This document shows positions 44,440 to 53,181 of a DNA stretch of 64,000 bases, piece by piece. The notes under the pieces are model-generated. The model made no database searches, had not been told where the DNA came from, and saw only the letters and a program-made list of their open reading frames with translations. The stretch covers positions 590,665-654,664 of the forward strand of contig NZ_PCPP01000001.1 of assembly GCF_002979755.1 (NCBI RefSeq), given 5' to 3'. Each line of letters starts with the position of its first letter. Position 1 is the stretch's first letter. The position numbers were made by a program, and so were the translations under genes. The stretch is from Chryseobacterium culicis (lineage in GTDB: Bacteria; Bacteroidota; Bacteroidia; Flavobacteriales; Weeksellaceae).

Positions 44440-45184
44440 AAAAAGAATTATTCCATGTTTGGATATTAAAGATGGATCTACGGTAAAAGGAATCAACTTT
44501 GAAGATCTTAAAAATGCTGGAGATCCTGTAGAGCTTGCCAAAAAATATGAGAAAGAAGGAGCTGATGAACTTGTTTTTCTGGATATTACCGCCACTATTG
44601 AAAACAGAAAGACGTTTATAGAACTGGTAAAAGATATTGCAAAAGAACTCAGTATTCCCTTTACGGTGGGAGGAGGAATTTCTTCGGTAGAAGATGTGAG
44701 AAAACTTTTGGAAGCAGGCGCAGATAAGATTAGTATCAATTCTTCAGCAGTGAAAAATCCTACTCTTATTTCCGATTTGGCCAAAGAGTTTGGAAGTCAG
44801 TGTATTGTGGTAGCGATTGACACAAGACAAGTCGGGAGTGTGGATCTTGTCCATATTAAAGGTGGAAGAGAAGCTACCGAACTTCTTACCGTAGAATGGG
44901 CGAAACAAGCAGAGTCCCTAGGCGCAGGAGAAATTTTACTGACTTCTATGGATGGTGACGGGACTAAAAATGGTTTTGATCTCCGTATTACAAAGCTGGT
45001 TTCAGAAAATATCAGTATTCCGGTCATTGCTTCCGGAGGTGCTGGTAAGGTAGATGACTTTGTTAAAGTATTTAATGAAACAAAAGCTACAGGAGGATTG
45101 GCAGCCAGTATTTTCCATTTTAATGAAATAGGCGTTCAGGAATTAAAACAACAATTAAAAACTCAAAAAATAGAAGTACGATGA
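44432..45184 (+). CDS. hisF: Imidazole glycerol phosphate synthase, cyclase subunit
   Basis: A 250-residue TIM barrel, homologous to HisA, that closes the imidazole ring with ammonia from HisH. Key segments: [28 protein letters not shown], and the C-terminal [17 protein letters not shown]. The ATG at 44432 gives the family N-terminus [11 protein letters not shown]; a TTG two codons earlier is unnecessary. The gene overlaps hisIE by four bases (ATGA). Confidence 0.97.
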   Translation: MLKKRIIPCLDIKDGSTVKGINFEDLKNAGDPVELAKKYEKEGADELVFLDITATIENRKTFIELVKDIAKELSIPFTVGGGISSVEDVRKLLEAGADKISINSSAVKNPTLISDLAKEFGSQCIVVAIDTRQVGSVDLVHIKGGREATELLTVEWAKQAESLGAGEILLTSMDGDGTKNGFDLRITKLVSENISIPVIASGGAGKVDDFVKVFNETKATGGLAASIFHFNEIGVQELKQQLKTQKIEVR

Positions 45185-45768
45185 AAATAGATTTTAATAA
45201 AGATAGTGAACTTGTTCCTGTAGTGATTCAGGATAACAGAACATTACAAGTGTTGATGTTAGGCTATATGAATGAAGAAGCTTTTGAAAAAACAGAAAAG
45301 GAGGGAATCGTTACTTTTTTTAGTCGTTCCAAAAACAGACTCTGGACAAAAGGTGAAGAATCGGGTAATTTTTTAACGGTAAAAAGCATTGATATAGACT
45401 GTGATCAGGATACCATATTGATTAAAGTTATTCCTAAAAATGTGGTCTGCCACACAGGAAGCTTCAGCTGTTTCGGAGAAAAGAATACTAAGGGATTTTT
45501 ATATGAACTGGAAGAGAAAATAGCTCAGAGAATAGATAATAAAACAGAGGATTCTTATACCTATTCGCTCTACCAAAGAGGAATCAATAAAATGGCCCAA
45601 AAAGTAGGAGAGGAAGCTGTAGAACTCGTGATAGAAGCAAAAGACAATAACGAAGAACTTTTTAAAAATGAAGCTGCAGACCTGCTGTATCACTTCTTAA
45701 TTTTATTGAAAGCGAAAGGATTTACGCTGGAAGAAATTGAAGAAATTCTTAAAAACAGGAATAATTAG
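45181..45768 (+). CDS. hisIE: Bifunctional PR-AMP cyclohydrolase / PR-ATP pyrophosphatase
   Basis: A 195-residue fusion. The HisI part (about 1-110) has [29 protein letters not shown] and the zinc region [10 protein letters not shown] with [12 protein letters not shown]. The HisE part (about 115-195) carries [20 protein letters not shown] and the helical [14 protein letters not shown]. It catalyses steps 2 and 3 of histidine synthesis. It is the last enzyme gene of the operon. Confidence 0.97.
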   Translation: MKIDFNKDSELVPVVIQDNRTLQVLMLGYMNEEAFEKTEKEGIVTFFSRSKNRLWTKGEESGNFLTVKSIDIDCDQDTILIKVIPKNVVCHTGSFSCFGEKNTKGFLYELEEKIAQRIDNKTEDSYTYSLYQRGINKMAQKVGEEAVELVIEAKDNNEELFKNEAADLLYHFLILLKAKGFTLEEIEEILKNRNN

Positions 45769-45771
45769 CAG

Positions 45772-46194
45772 ATGACTCCATTACAAAAAGCTAAAGATTT
45801 GATGGATAATGGCCAGTATATGCCCGCTATTACTATTTTGCAAAATTTAAATGGATTATCACCTAAGTCTGAAAATTATAGATTGTTATTTATGTCAGAT
45901 TGTTGGTATCGTTTGAAAGAATATGATTGGGCCATTGATATCGCTGATAAATTGTTACAGAAAGATGAGCAAAACGAACTTGCTTCTTTGATAAAATATT
46001 TATCCTATTGTAATCTTAAAGATTTTGACAGCGCTTTGGCAGAGATTATACATTTTTTATCACATAATGAAGCGGATCTTTATAAAGTAACGCTGGAAGA
46101 ATTATTGACAGATATCAAAGACGGCTTTATTAATGATCAGGATATTATTTCTAAAATCGAAGGACTTGCTTTAAAAAACAATGTATTAAAATAA
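45772..46194 (+). CDS. TPR-like helical protein at the end of the his operon
   Basis: A 140-residue all-helical protein with two to three tetratricopeptide-like units (KAKDLMDNGQYMPAITILQNL, NYRLLFMSDCWYRLKEYDWA, SALAEIIHFLSHNE). It starts three bases after the hisIE stop and ends just before a terminator, so it is transcribed with the operon. It has no role in histidine synthesis that I know. Probably a protein-interaction module. Confidence 0.78.
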   Translation: MTPLQKAKDLMDNGQYMPAITILQNLNGLSPKSENYRLLFMSDCWYRLKEYDWAIDIADKLLQKDEQNELASLIKYLSYCNLKDFDSALAEIIHFLSHNEADLYKVTLEELLTDIKDGFINDQDIISKIEGLALKNNVLK

Positions 46195-46213
46195 AAGGAT
46201 TGAATCTACAAAT

Positions 46214-46247
46214 AAAAACAGCAGGAAAATTACTCCCGCTGTTTTTT
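46214..46247. terminator. Terminator of the histidine operon
   Basis: AAAAACAGC (46214-46222) pairs with GCTGTTTTT (46238-46246) and a T run follows on the plus strand. The A run makes it usable also for the convergent peptidase gene. Confidence 0.78.
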
Positions 46248-46267
46248 TATTATGAATCTATTGATCC

Positions 46268-47437
46268 TTATCTTTCAATCATAATATTCTTCACAAGTGT
46301 CTCTTCACCTACTTTCAAAACTCCAATATACACTCCGTTCTGAAGCCCTGAAACATTAATTTTCCTTTCATTATTCACTTTCAGCATGGATCTTCCCATA
46401 GCATTGCTGATTTCAAAACTGAAATTCAACTCTTTAGACTCTGGTAACTCAATATTGAGAAGATTATTGGCAGGGTTAGGGTATATTTTTACGGCTTCCA
46501 GTGCGTTTTTAGAAGCAGGCTTGCTCATGGTAGTAGAAGCGGTTGCAAAATGCTGCAATGCTCCCACAGTTGCTTTTCCAATCTTGTATACATACACAGG
46601 ATCCATATTGGTGAAAGTATCCTTAGAGCTGTGAGGATAGCTGCTTCTTATCCTTTCAAAAAAACCGGTAATCACTTCACCTTTCTGTTCAAAAGGGATA
46701 TAATCCGTATCTGCAGCAGGATCTACGGCAGTCAGAAGAGGAGAGTAGAGTGCTGTACAGTTTCTTAACTGCTGAGTAACGGCTGCGGACGCTGCATTAT
46801 TGCTGGAGACTCCTCCCTGATCTTCATCACAATATACGGTTGTGTTGTTATTTCCTTTCACACCGCCCACCTGATCCAGATTGAAGACCAGTTTGATATC
46901 CAATTTACGGACACCTCCCTGATACACTACATTATTTACATAATGGCTGCTTCCTTTTAATCCCTGTTCTTCCCCGGAAAAATGGATGAATTTTATAGAG
47001 TATTCGGTTGGAACATTTCTAAGTATTCTCGCTGCTTCAAGAATAATGGAAGTTCCGCTGCCGTTATCATTCACGCCCGGACCATAAATGGTGTCGAAAT
47101 GCCCACAAATAATGACAAATTTGTTAGGATAAAGGGTTCCTGTTTTGGTAATGATTAAATTTTTGGAACTGGTGCTTCCGAAAGTAAAAGGGCTTTCTTC
47201 TATCTGACTGGCTGTATAGCCATAAGAGAGATATTTATTCTTAATCCAGTTCAGTGTATTGGTATTGGCTACTGAACCAGTAGTTTTTACCCCCAGATTA
47301 CTAAACTCTTGAAGATTTGTAGTGATATTGGTTTGAGTAACCATATCCGCTCTGTCTTTGTAAGCCTGAATAAAAGTTTGAGCTCCAATGGACTGCATCA
47401 TGAAGGCAGCACATAAAAGTGTTGTGATTTTTTTCAT
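46268..47437 (-). CDS. Secreted M28 zinc peptidase with T9SS sorting domain (copy 1)
   Basis: A 389-residue exported metallopeptidase. After the signal peptide (to about GAQ at residue 20), an M28 domain shows the paired zinc ligands: IICGHFDTIYGPGVNDNGSG (H and bridging D), HFSGEEQG (catalytic Glu pair), NLDQVGG and a late histidine in SSYPHSSKDTF. The C-terminal 70 residues (VKIYPNPANNLLNIELP to VKNIMIER) form a type A sorting domain for type IX secretion. It is probably an aminopeptidase. It is one of three tandem paralogues. Confidence 0.92.
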   Translation of the reverse strand: MKKITTLLCAAFMMQSIGAQTFIQAYKDRADMVTQTNITTNLQEFSNLGVKTTGSVANTNTLNWIKNKYLSYGYTASQIEESPFTFGSTSSKNLIITKTGTLYPNKFVIICGHFDTIYGPGVNDNGSGTSIILEAARILRNVPTEYSIKFIHFSGEEQGLKGSSHYVNNVVYQGGVRKLDIKLVFNLDQVGGVKGNNNTTVYCDEDQGGVSSNNAASAAVTQQLRNCTALYSPLLTAVDPAADTDYIPFEQKGEVITGFFERIRSSYPHSSKDTFTNMDPVYVYKIGKATVGALQHFATASTTMSKPASKNALEAVKIYPNPANNLLNIELPESKELNFSFEISNAMGRSMLKVNNERKINVSGLQNGVYIGVLKVGEETLVKNIMIER

Positions 47438-47588
47438 ATTAAAATATTATTTTGGTAACACGAATGTAGTAAATAAATCACAATAATGTGTTTAATATTT
47501 TAAAACAAATGTAAATTTATTATGAATATCATATCAATATGCTGCATGGCTTTATAAATGTTATAATTCTTTTAATGCTATGAAAAAT

Positions 47589-47617
47589 AAAACCTTTGAA
47601 CAGCTTCAAAGGTTTTT
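47589..47617. terminator. Terminator between M28 copies 1 and 2
   Basis: AAAACCTTTGAA (47589-47600) pairs with TTCAAAGGTTTT (47605-47616) around CAGC. On the minus strand the transcript ends in a U-rich tract after the copy 2 gene. Confidence 0.78.
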
Positions 47618-47646
47618 ATATCAATAAGGTTTTATGATAATGCAAA

Positions 47647-48822
47647 TTATTTTTCAATCATAACTTTTCTTACGACCTTTTGGTCTCCAACTTTTAAAAT
47701 TCCAATATAAGCTCCGTTTTCAAGCCCGGAAACATTGATTTTTGTTTCATTAGCTCTCTTGAAAATAGAACGCCCCTGAAAATCCGTAATTTCAAAAGTG
47801 AAATTTTTAATTCCGGAATCAGGAAGTTCAATATTGAGGATATCTTTGGCAGGGTTAGGATAGATTTTTACCGTTTCCAAAGTGTTTTTTACATCAGTTT
47901 CATGAGTTCCCAATGTACCGGTAGCCACCGCAAAATGCTGTAGCGCTCCAACAGATGCTTTTCCTATCTTGTAAATATATACAGGATCGGTATTGGCGAA
48001 AGTATCATTGACGGTATGCGGATAGGTACTTCTGATTCTTTCAAAGAAACCTGTGATCACTTCACCTTTCTGTTCAAAAGGAATATAATCTGTATCTGCA
48101 GCCGGATCTACAGCGGTCAAAAGAGGAGAGTAAAGTGCTGTACAGTTTCTCAGTTCCTGGGTTACAGCAGCGGAAGCCGCATTATTGGAAGAAAGTCCAC
48201 CCTGATCTTCATCACAGTAAACCGTATTATTATTGTTTCCCATAACACCACCTACCTGATCCAGATTAAAGACCAGTTTAATATCCAGAACACGGGTTCC
48301 ACTCTGATACGCTACATTGTTTACATAATGTTTACTTCCCAAAAGTCCCTGTTCTTCCCCGGAAAAATGGATGAATTTGATAGAATATTCTGTAGGGATA
48401 TCTTTCAGAATCCTCGCTGCTTCAAGGATGATAGATGTTCCGCTCCCGTTATCATTGATTCCCAGTCCGGTAATACTATCGAAGTGCCCACAGATGATTA
48501 CATATTTATTAGGATATACTGTCCCGGTTTTGGTAATTACCAGATTTTTAGAATTATAACTGCCTGCTGTAAAAGGATCTTCTACAATTTGGCTGGCTGT
48601 ATATCCATAGGAAATGTATTTATTTTTAAGCCAAGTCAGCGCATTAGCATTTGCAAGTGAGCCTGTAGTTTTTACTCCTAAATTGGCAAATTCCTGAAGG
48701 TAGGTTGTAATATTGGTCTGGTTCACCATATTCGCTCTGTCCTGATAAGCTTGAATAAAACTTTGGGCTCCAATATTTTGAATGATAACAGAGGCAAATA
48801 AAAAAGTAGCGATTTTCTTCAT
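47647..48822 (-). CDS. Secreted M28 zinc peptidase with T9SS sorting domain (copy 2)
   Basis: A 391-residue paralogue of copies 1 and 3. The start at 48822 (MKKIATFLFASV) gives a clean signal peptide ending GAQ; the in-frame ATG at 48849 would add nine residues in front of it. Zinc-site motifs GHFDSITGLGINDNGSG, HFSGEEQGLLG, NLDQVGGVMG and STYPHTVNDTF are intact, and a YPNPAKDILNIELP sorting domain ends the protein. It is closest to copy 1 over the catalytic centre (ELRNCTALYSPLLTAVDPA shared), consistent with recent duplication. Confidence 0.92.
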   Translation of the reverse strand: MKKIATFLFASVIIQNIGAQSFIQAYQDRANMVNQTNITTYLQEFANLGVKTTGSLANANALTWLKNKYISYGYTASQIVEDPFTAGSYNSKNLVITKTGTVYPNKYVIICGHFDSITGLGINDNGSGTSIILEAARILKDIPTEYSIKFIHFSGEEQGLLGSKHYVNNVAYQSGTRVLDIKLVFNLDQVGGVMGNNNNTVYCDEDQGGLSSNNAASAAVTQELRNCTALYSPLLTAVDPAADTDYIPFEQKGEVITGFFERIRSTYPHTVNDTFANTDPVYIYKIGKASVGALQHFAVATGTLGTHETDVKNTLETVKIYPNPAKDILNIELPDSGIKNFTFEITDFQGRSIFKRANETKINVSGLENGAYIGILKVGDQKVVRKVMIEK

Positions 48823-48885
48823 TTTATAGTAGTAACATCGGATATCCATTGAATATAAACCTAATTCTGAATATCCAGCCTGACA

Positions 48886-50067
48886 TTATTTATTAATGAT
48901 TATTTTTTTGGTTGTATTTCCTTTATCAGTTTTAATCGTAAAGGTATAGACTCCGTTTTCTAATGCCGAAGTATTTATTTTTTCCTGATTTTCAAAACTT
49001 AAAACAGTGTTTCCCGCCATATCGTTTACTTCAACTTTGAATTCTTTTACTTTTTGCTGAAATTCCACTGTTACAAGGTCTTTAGCCGGATTGGGATAAA
49101 CTCGGATGGCTTCACCGGATTTTTGTAAAGAGGTGTCGTTTGTACTTAACAGGTTGCTGGCTGTAGAGGCAACAGCAAAATGTTGTAAAGCTCCCACAGC
49201 TGCTTTTCCTACATTGAAAATATATACAGGATCCAGATTGGCAAAAGTGTCATTTACCGTATGTTCGTTTTCACTTCTCAAATACTCATAGAAACCGGTA
49301 ATGGTATATCCTTTGGCTTCAAAAGGCATATAATCGGAGCTGTAGGCATAAGAAAGATGAGTCTGAAGAGGAGAATAAAGAGTCGTACAGTTCATCAGTT
49401 CCTGTGTTACAGCGTTAGAGGCTGTATTATTGGATGATACACCGCCTGTATCTCTTTCGCAGGTAATGGTATTGTTATTATTTCCAATAAGTCCACCTAC
49501 CTGGTCAATATTTAAAACCAGTTTTATATCCAGAACCTGGCTGCCATTCTGATAAGCCACATTATTTACATAATGACTGCTTCCCACAAGACCTTGTTCT
49601 TCACCGGAAAAATGAATAAACTTGATGGAGTATTCTGTCGGAATATTTTTCAATATTCTTGCTGCTTCCAGAATAATAGAAGTTCCGCTGCCGTTGTCAC
49701 TTACTCCGGGACCTACAATGGTATCATAATGTCCGCAGATGATAACATATTTGTTGGGATATACATTTCCTGTCTTGGTAATGATTAAATTTTTTGAAGT
49801 GCTGCTCCCGTAGGTGAAAGTATCTTCAGACATATTACTTGCAGTATATCCATAGGACAGATATTTGTTTTTAAGCCAGTCCAATGCATTGGTGTTTGCC
49901 GTTGTACCTGTTTTTTTTACCCCAAACCCTGCAAATTCCTGAAGGTTGGTCGTAATATTGGCTTGGGTAACCATATCTGCTCGGTCTTCATACGCTTGAA
50001 TAAAACTCTGTGCACCCATATTCTGCAGGGCAATGGAAGTGAGCAATAAAGCTGCAACTTTTTTCAT
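48886..50067 (-). CDS. Secreted M28 zinc peptidase with T9SS sorting domain (copy 3)
   Basis: A 393-residue, more diverged paralogue. It has a signal peptide to GAQ, metal motifs GHYDTIVGPGVSDNGSG, HFSGEEQGLVG, NIDQVGGLIG and ENEHTVNDTF, and a sorting domain starting VYPNPAKDLVTVEF. Where copies 1 and 2 read DPAADTDYIPFEQKGEV, this one reads YAYSSDYMPFEAKGYT, so substrate preference may differ. The 376-base upstream region (50068-50443) is AT-rich; apart from the L20 terminator nothing is recognised there. Confidence 0.92.
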   Translation of the reverse strand: MKKVAALLLTSIALQNMGAQSFIQAYEDRADMVTQANITTNLQEFAGFGVKKTGTTANTNALDWLKNKYLSYGYTASNMSEDTFTYGSSTSKNLIITKTGNVYPNKYVIICGHYDTIVGPGVSDNGSGTSIILEAARILKNIPTEYSIKFIHFSGEEQGLVGSSHYVNNVAYQNGSQVLDIKLVLNIDQVGGLIGNNNNTITCERDTGGVSSNNTASNAVTQELMNCTTLYSPLQTHLSYAYSSDYMPFEAKGYTITGFYEYLRSENEHTVNDTFANLDPVYIFNVGKAAVGALQHFAVASTASNLLSTNDTSLQKSGEAIRVYPNPAKDLVTVEFQQKVKEFKVEVNDMAGNTVLSFENQEKINTSALENGVYTFTIKTDKGNTTKKIIINK

Positions 50068-50388
50068 TTTGATACTTTCTTTAGAGATTGCTAATATAAT
50101 AATAAATCATCATTTATTATTAATAATCACAAGTATTAATGTTTATTTGCTTCATTTTTTGATAAAAATATGTCTTTTTATGTAATTTATCATCATGTTA
50201 TATTAAAATTCATTTAATGGATGAGATATGTTTATATTTTTCGTTTGTTTTATGTGTTTTGGTTTAAATATTTTACAATCTGAGAATTTCTATCCGGCAA
50301 CTAGGGCTGTTGATATGGTAATTACCCTGAAATGCACATGATGGCAGCTGGATTTTGAACAGCACTAAAAAAAATGAAAAGTATATAA

Positions 50389-50416
50389 CAAAAAAATCCC
50401 GGGAAAATCCCGGGAC
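50389..50416 (-). terminator. Terminator of rpmI-rplT
   Basis: CCCGGGA/TCCCGGG stem (50397-50403 with 50409-50415) with a U run from the A stretch 50390-50396 on the minus strand, 28 bases after the L20 stop. Confidence 0.85.
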
Positions 50417-50443
50417 TATATTGATAACAAAATCTATTCTACA

Positions 50444-50788
50444 TTATTTTACTTGATCTACAACAGCTTTGAAAGCTTCAGGGTGATTCATTGCTAAATC
50501 TGCTAAAACTTTTCTGTTAAGTTCGATGTTGTTCTTTTTAAGAGCTCCCATAAATTGAGAGTAAGACATTCCGTGCTCTCTAGTTCCCGCGTTGATACGA
50601 GTGATCCAAAGTGCTCTGAAATTTCTCTTCTTCTCTTTTCTACCACGGTAAGCATATTGCATTGCTTTTTCTACCGCGTTTTTAGCTACAGTCCAAACGT
50701 TCTTTCTTCTTCCGAAGAAACCTTTAGCTTGCTTAAAAATTTTCTTTCTGCGAGCTCTTGAAGCTACGGCATTTACTGATCTTGGCAT
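50444..50788 (-). CDS. rplT: 50S ribosomal protein L20
   Basis: A 114-residue basic protein with the family opening [20 protein letters not shown] and the conserved [10 protein letters not shown] and RDLWI-like [11 protein letters not shown] segments. It is an early 23S rRNA-binding assembly protein. It follows rpmI on the same strand; L20 often represses its own operon by binding the leader. Length is normal. Confidence 0.98.
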   Translation of the reverse strand: MPRSVNAVASRARRKKIFKQAKGFFGRRKNVWTVAKNAVEKAMQYAYRGRKEKKRNFRALWITRINAGTREHGMSYSQFMGALKKNNIELNRKVLADLAMNHPEAFKAVVDQVK

Positions 50789-50907
50789 AATTTAAATTGT
50801 TTTTTTGAAAAGGGCGGCAACGGATGTTACTCTTATTTGCACCGTTTCAGGGTTAAATTGTTGAATTTGTTTTGAATTCTTATAAACCGAATATAGATTT
50901 ATAAAAA

Positions 50908-51105
50908 CTACTTAATTGCTAATTGACGTTGAACGCTTTTCTCGTCCACTTTAGCTACGTAAGAAGTAGTAGTAAGATTTCTCTTCTGCTTAGTTTCTTT
51001 CTTAGTTAAGATGTGGCTTTTGTAAGCATTTTTTCTTTTGATCTTACCAGAACCGGTAAGAGCAAAACGCTTTTTAGCACCTGATTTCGTTTTTAATTTT
51101 GGCAT
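50908..51105 (-). CDS. rpmI: 50S ribosomal protein L35
   Basis: A 65-residue basic protein with family motifs [22 protein letters not shown] and [13 protein letters not shown]. It is the first gene of the rpmI-rplT pair. In most bacteria it follows infC; here infC is 10 kb away (see 61419), and this pair has its own -7 box at 51181. Confidence 0.97.
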   Translation of the reverse strand: MPKLKTKSGAKKRFALTGSGKIKRKNAYKSHILTKKETKQKRNLTTTSYVAKVDEKSVQRQLAIK

Positions 51106-51153
51106 TGTTTTGCTTTTTTATTGTTTTTGTTATCAATATCTGTTTTGGTTACC

Positions 51154-51188
51154 CCTAAGGACATTAGGAATAATAGTCTGCAAAATTA
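51154..51188 (-). promoter_or_regulatory. -7 element and leader hairpin of rpmI-rplT
   Basis: On the minus strand TAATTTTG (51181-51188) fits TAnnTTTG. A CCTAA/TTAGG hairpin (51154-51168) sits in the predicted leader, a possible L20 target. No -33 is evident. Confidence 0.5.
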
Positions 51189-51256
51189 AGAAAAATAAGT
51201 GAGACATGAAAGGATTTTTTAATATGCTTAAACAGGAAGAACAATGATCTGTAAAT

Positions 51257-51295
51257 TAAAAAGACAGACCTGCATGGAAACTGGTCTGCCTTTTA
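51257..51295 (-). terminator. Terminator of the alpha/beta hydrolase gene
   Basis: The plus strand reads AAAAAGACAGACC then GGTCTGCCTTTT, forming a long stem with one mismatch; on the minus strand it lies downstream of the hydrolase stop with U-rich ends. Confidence 0.75.
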
Positions 51296-51326
51296 TAGGT
51301 AAGCGCTTTAAAATAAGCCTAATCTG

Positions 51327-52148
51327 TTAAGATTTGAAGAATGCCAAAAGATCTCTGTTGATCGTTTCTGCTTCTGTTGTCGGCATTCCATGAGGGAAAC
51401 CTGGATAAGAGATGAGTTTTCCGTTTTTAAGCAGGGTAGCAGCCACTTTACCAGTGGTTTCAAAAGGAACAATCTGATCATCTTCACCATGCATTACCAA
51501 TATCGGTACATCCACGCTTTTAAGGTCTTCTGTAAAATCTGTTTCAGAGAAAGCCTTTACACAATCATAATGAGCTTTAATAGAACCACTCATTCCCTGT
51601 CTCCACCAGTTTCTCTGGATTCCTTCAGATACTTTGGCACCTTCTCTGTTGTAGCCGTAAAAAGGGAAGGTAATATCAATGAAGAATTGTTGTCTGTGTT
51701 TCGCTGTATTATTTCGGATATCATCAAAAACAGAAATAGGAACTCCATTCGGATTGTTCTCATTTTGTACCATAATAGGAGTTACAGCACTTACCAGAAC
51801 AGCTTTTGCCACTCTTCCGTTACCATGTTTCGCTACATATCGGATCACTTCGCCTCCTCCTGTAGAATGTCCTACGTGGATGACATCTTTTAAATCCAAT
51901 GCTGAAACAATTTCCGCAACATCAGAAGCGTAAGTGTCCATATCGTGTCCGTAAGGAGTCTGCTCTGATCTTCCGTGTCCTCTTCTGTCATGAGCAATTA
52001 CTCTGTAGCCTTGTTCTAGAAAGAAGAACATTTGGGCATCCCAGTCGTCACTTGATAATGGCCATCCGTGGTGAAAGAAAATAGGTTGTCCTTTTCCCCA
52101 GTCTTTGTAATAAATTTCTGTTCCGTCTTTTAATGTAAGTGTGCTCAT
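51327..52148 (-). CDS. Alpha/beta hydrolase (non-heme chloroperoxidase-like)
   Basis: A 273-residue cytoplasmic hydrolase. The oxyanion region FFHHGWPLSSDDWD, nucleophile S95 in VGHSTGG, acid in LVMHGEDDQIVPF and histidine in YPGFPHGMPT form a complete triad. The closest known group is the cofactor-free haloperoxidase/esterase family. The natural reaction is probably ester hydrolysis; the peroxidase activity of such enzymes is a side activity. It is monocistronic, with its own terminator. The upstream 368-base gap (52149-52516) is AT-rich with no recognised feature. Confidence 0.92.
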   Translation of the reverse strand: MSTLTLKDGTEIYYKDWGKGQPIFFHHGWPLSSDDWDAQMFFFLEQGYRVIAHDRRGHGRSEQTPYGHDMDTYASDVAEIVSALDLKDVIHVGHSTGGGEVIRYVAKHGNGRVAKAVLVSAVTPIMVQNENNPNGVPISVFDDIRNNTAKHRQQFFIDITFPFYGYNREGAKVSEGIQRNWWRQGMSGSIKAHYDCVKAFSETDFTEDLKSVDVPILVMHGEDDQIVPFETTGKVAATLLKNGKLISYPGFPHGMPTTEAETINRDLLAFFKS

Positions 52149-52516
52149 TGTTTCTTTTTTTAATGATTAGTGAATTTGTCTTTTTTATAATCACAAATGT
52201 AGATAGAAAATCTTCACTATATATTGATCTAAGATAATATTTGATTAATAATTTTTAAATAATAATAAGATATAAATAACATTAATTAAAATGTAAATGG
52301 ATTGAAAATCTTTATCTTATGACGAGCCGCGAATAAAAAAAGGCTCAGCATTACTTTTAAACAGCCTCTGAATGATGATGTATATGATGAAATATAGCTG
52401 ATAACAGGGATTGTCATATTTTTCAATTCTCTCTACTATTGATGAATGATTTTTATAATTTCTTTCTTATAGAATTTCCACTTAATATATTCACACTTAA
52501 AGTTTTAATTTAAAAT

Positions 52517-52735
52517 ATGCTTTCATCTGCAGATTTACATATAGAACGAGCCTTGTTTCTTGCTGTTTTGATTTTATTTTTCGGAGCAGGATTTTTAGTC
52601 ACGCTCATTACTTTTATAATTAACTCATTGCTAAAGAAAAATAAAAAAGCGCGGTATTATTTTTTTGTATTTCTGATTTCGGGAATCATCGGAGTGGTTT
52701 TGGCAGTGTTCTATTGTTATATGATATTTCTATAA
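52517..52735 (+). CDS. Small membrane protein (hypothetical)
   Basis: A 72-residue protein with two hydrophobic helices (about 11-36 and 47-71) separated by a lysine-rich loop NSLLKKNKKARYY. No known family is recognised. It is likely to lie in the inner membrane with the basic loop in the cytoplasm. No TAnnTTTG promoter was found. It could be genuine, but there is little supporting context. Confidence 0.5.
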   Translation: MLSSADLHIERALFLAVLILFFGAGFLVTLITFIINSLLKKNKKARYYFFVFLISGIIGVVLAVFYCYMIFL

Positions 52736-53016
52736 CAGGTTGAATACAACAATTCCCTAAAACTGCATATAAGGACTAGAAAAAATTTAAAAAACCACCA
52801 GTATCAGGGATATTTTTATGGAATCTCTTTTATTACCTTCGTTCCGGAATTCATTAAAAATAATATTGTGAAAAATTGATGATTTATCAGCAATGGAGAA
52901 CAATAGTTAATGATAATGACTGACAGACATTTCTCTTAGATGCATATTGATTTTATGACTTTTATAGCTTTCTTTTTCACCCCATAATTAAATGATAAAT
53001 TCTTATTTCGAACTAA

Positions 53017-53181
53017 GATTACAATCACAAAGCGTGGGTAAAAACAATAACAAAATGGAGTGAAGGAGAAGCTGTAAAAGGAATGAAAGGCTCAAAATGA
53101 AGTATTCCTGAAGCGGAAAATGGGAAAGACGGAAAACAAATAGTAATTTTAAAGAATGGCACACCGGATTTATTTATATAA
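53017..53181 (+). pseudogene. Possible coding remnant before the WG/Sel1 gene
   Basis: One frame reads like protein on both sides of a single TGA (53098-53100): VKTITKWSEGEAVKGMKGSK, stop, then SIPEAENGKDGKQIVILKNG. It ends at a TAA at 53179, inside the start of the next gene in another frame. There is no start codon nearby and an upstream in-frame stop. It may be the tail of a decayed gene. The rest of 52736-53155 shows nothing else. Confidence 0.3.

Noticed and set aside
48016..48660. A 214-codon plus-strand ORF opposite M28 copy 2
   Set aside because: It lies wholly within a clear peptidase gene on the other strand, has a cysteine/isoleucine-rich composition without domains, and similar shadows appear opposite the paralogues.
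51390..51893. A 167-codon plus-strand ORF opposite the alpha/beta hydrolase
   Set aside because: Entirely antisense to a gene with a complete catalytic triad; no protein-like motifs.
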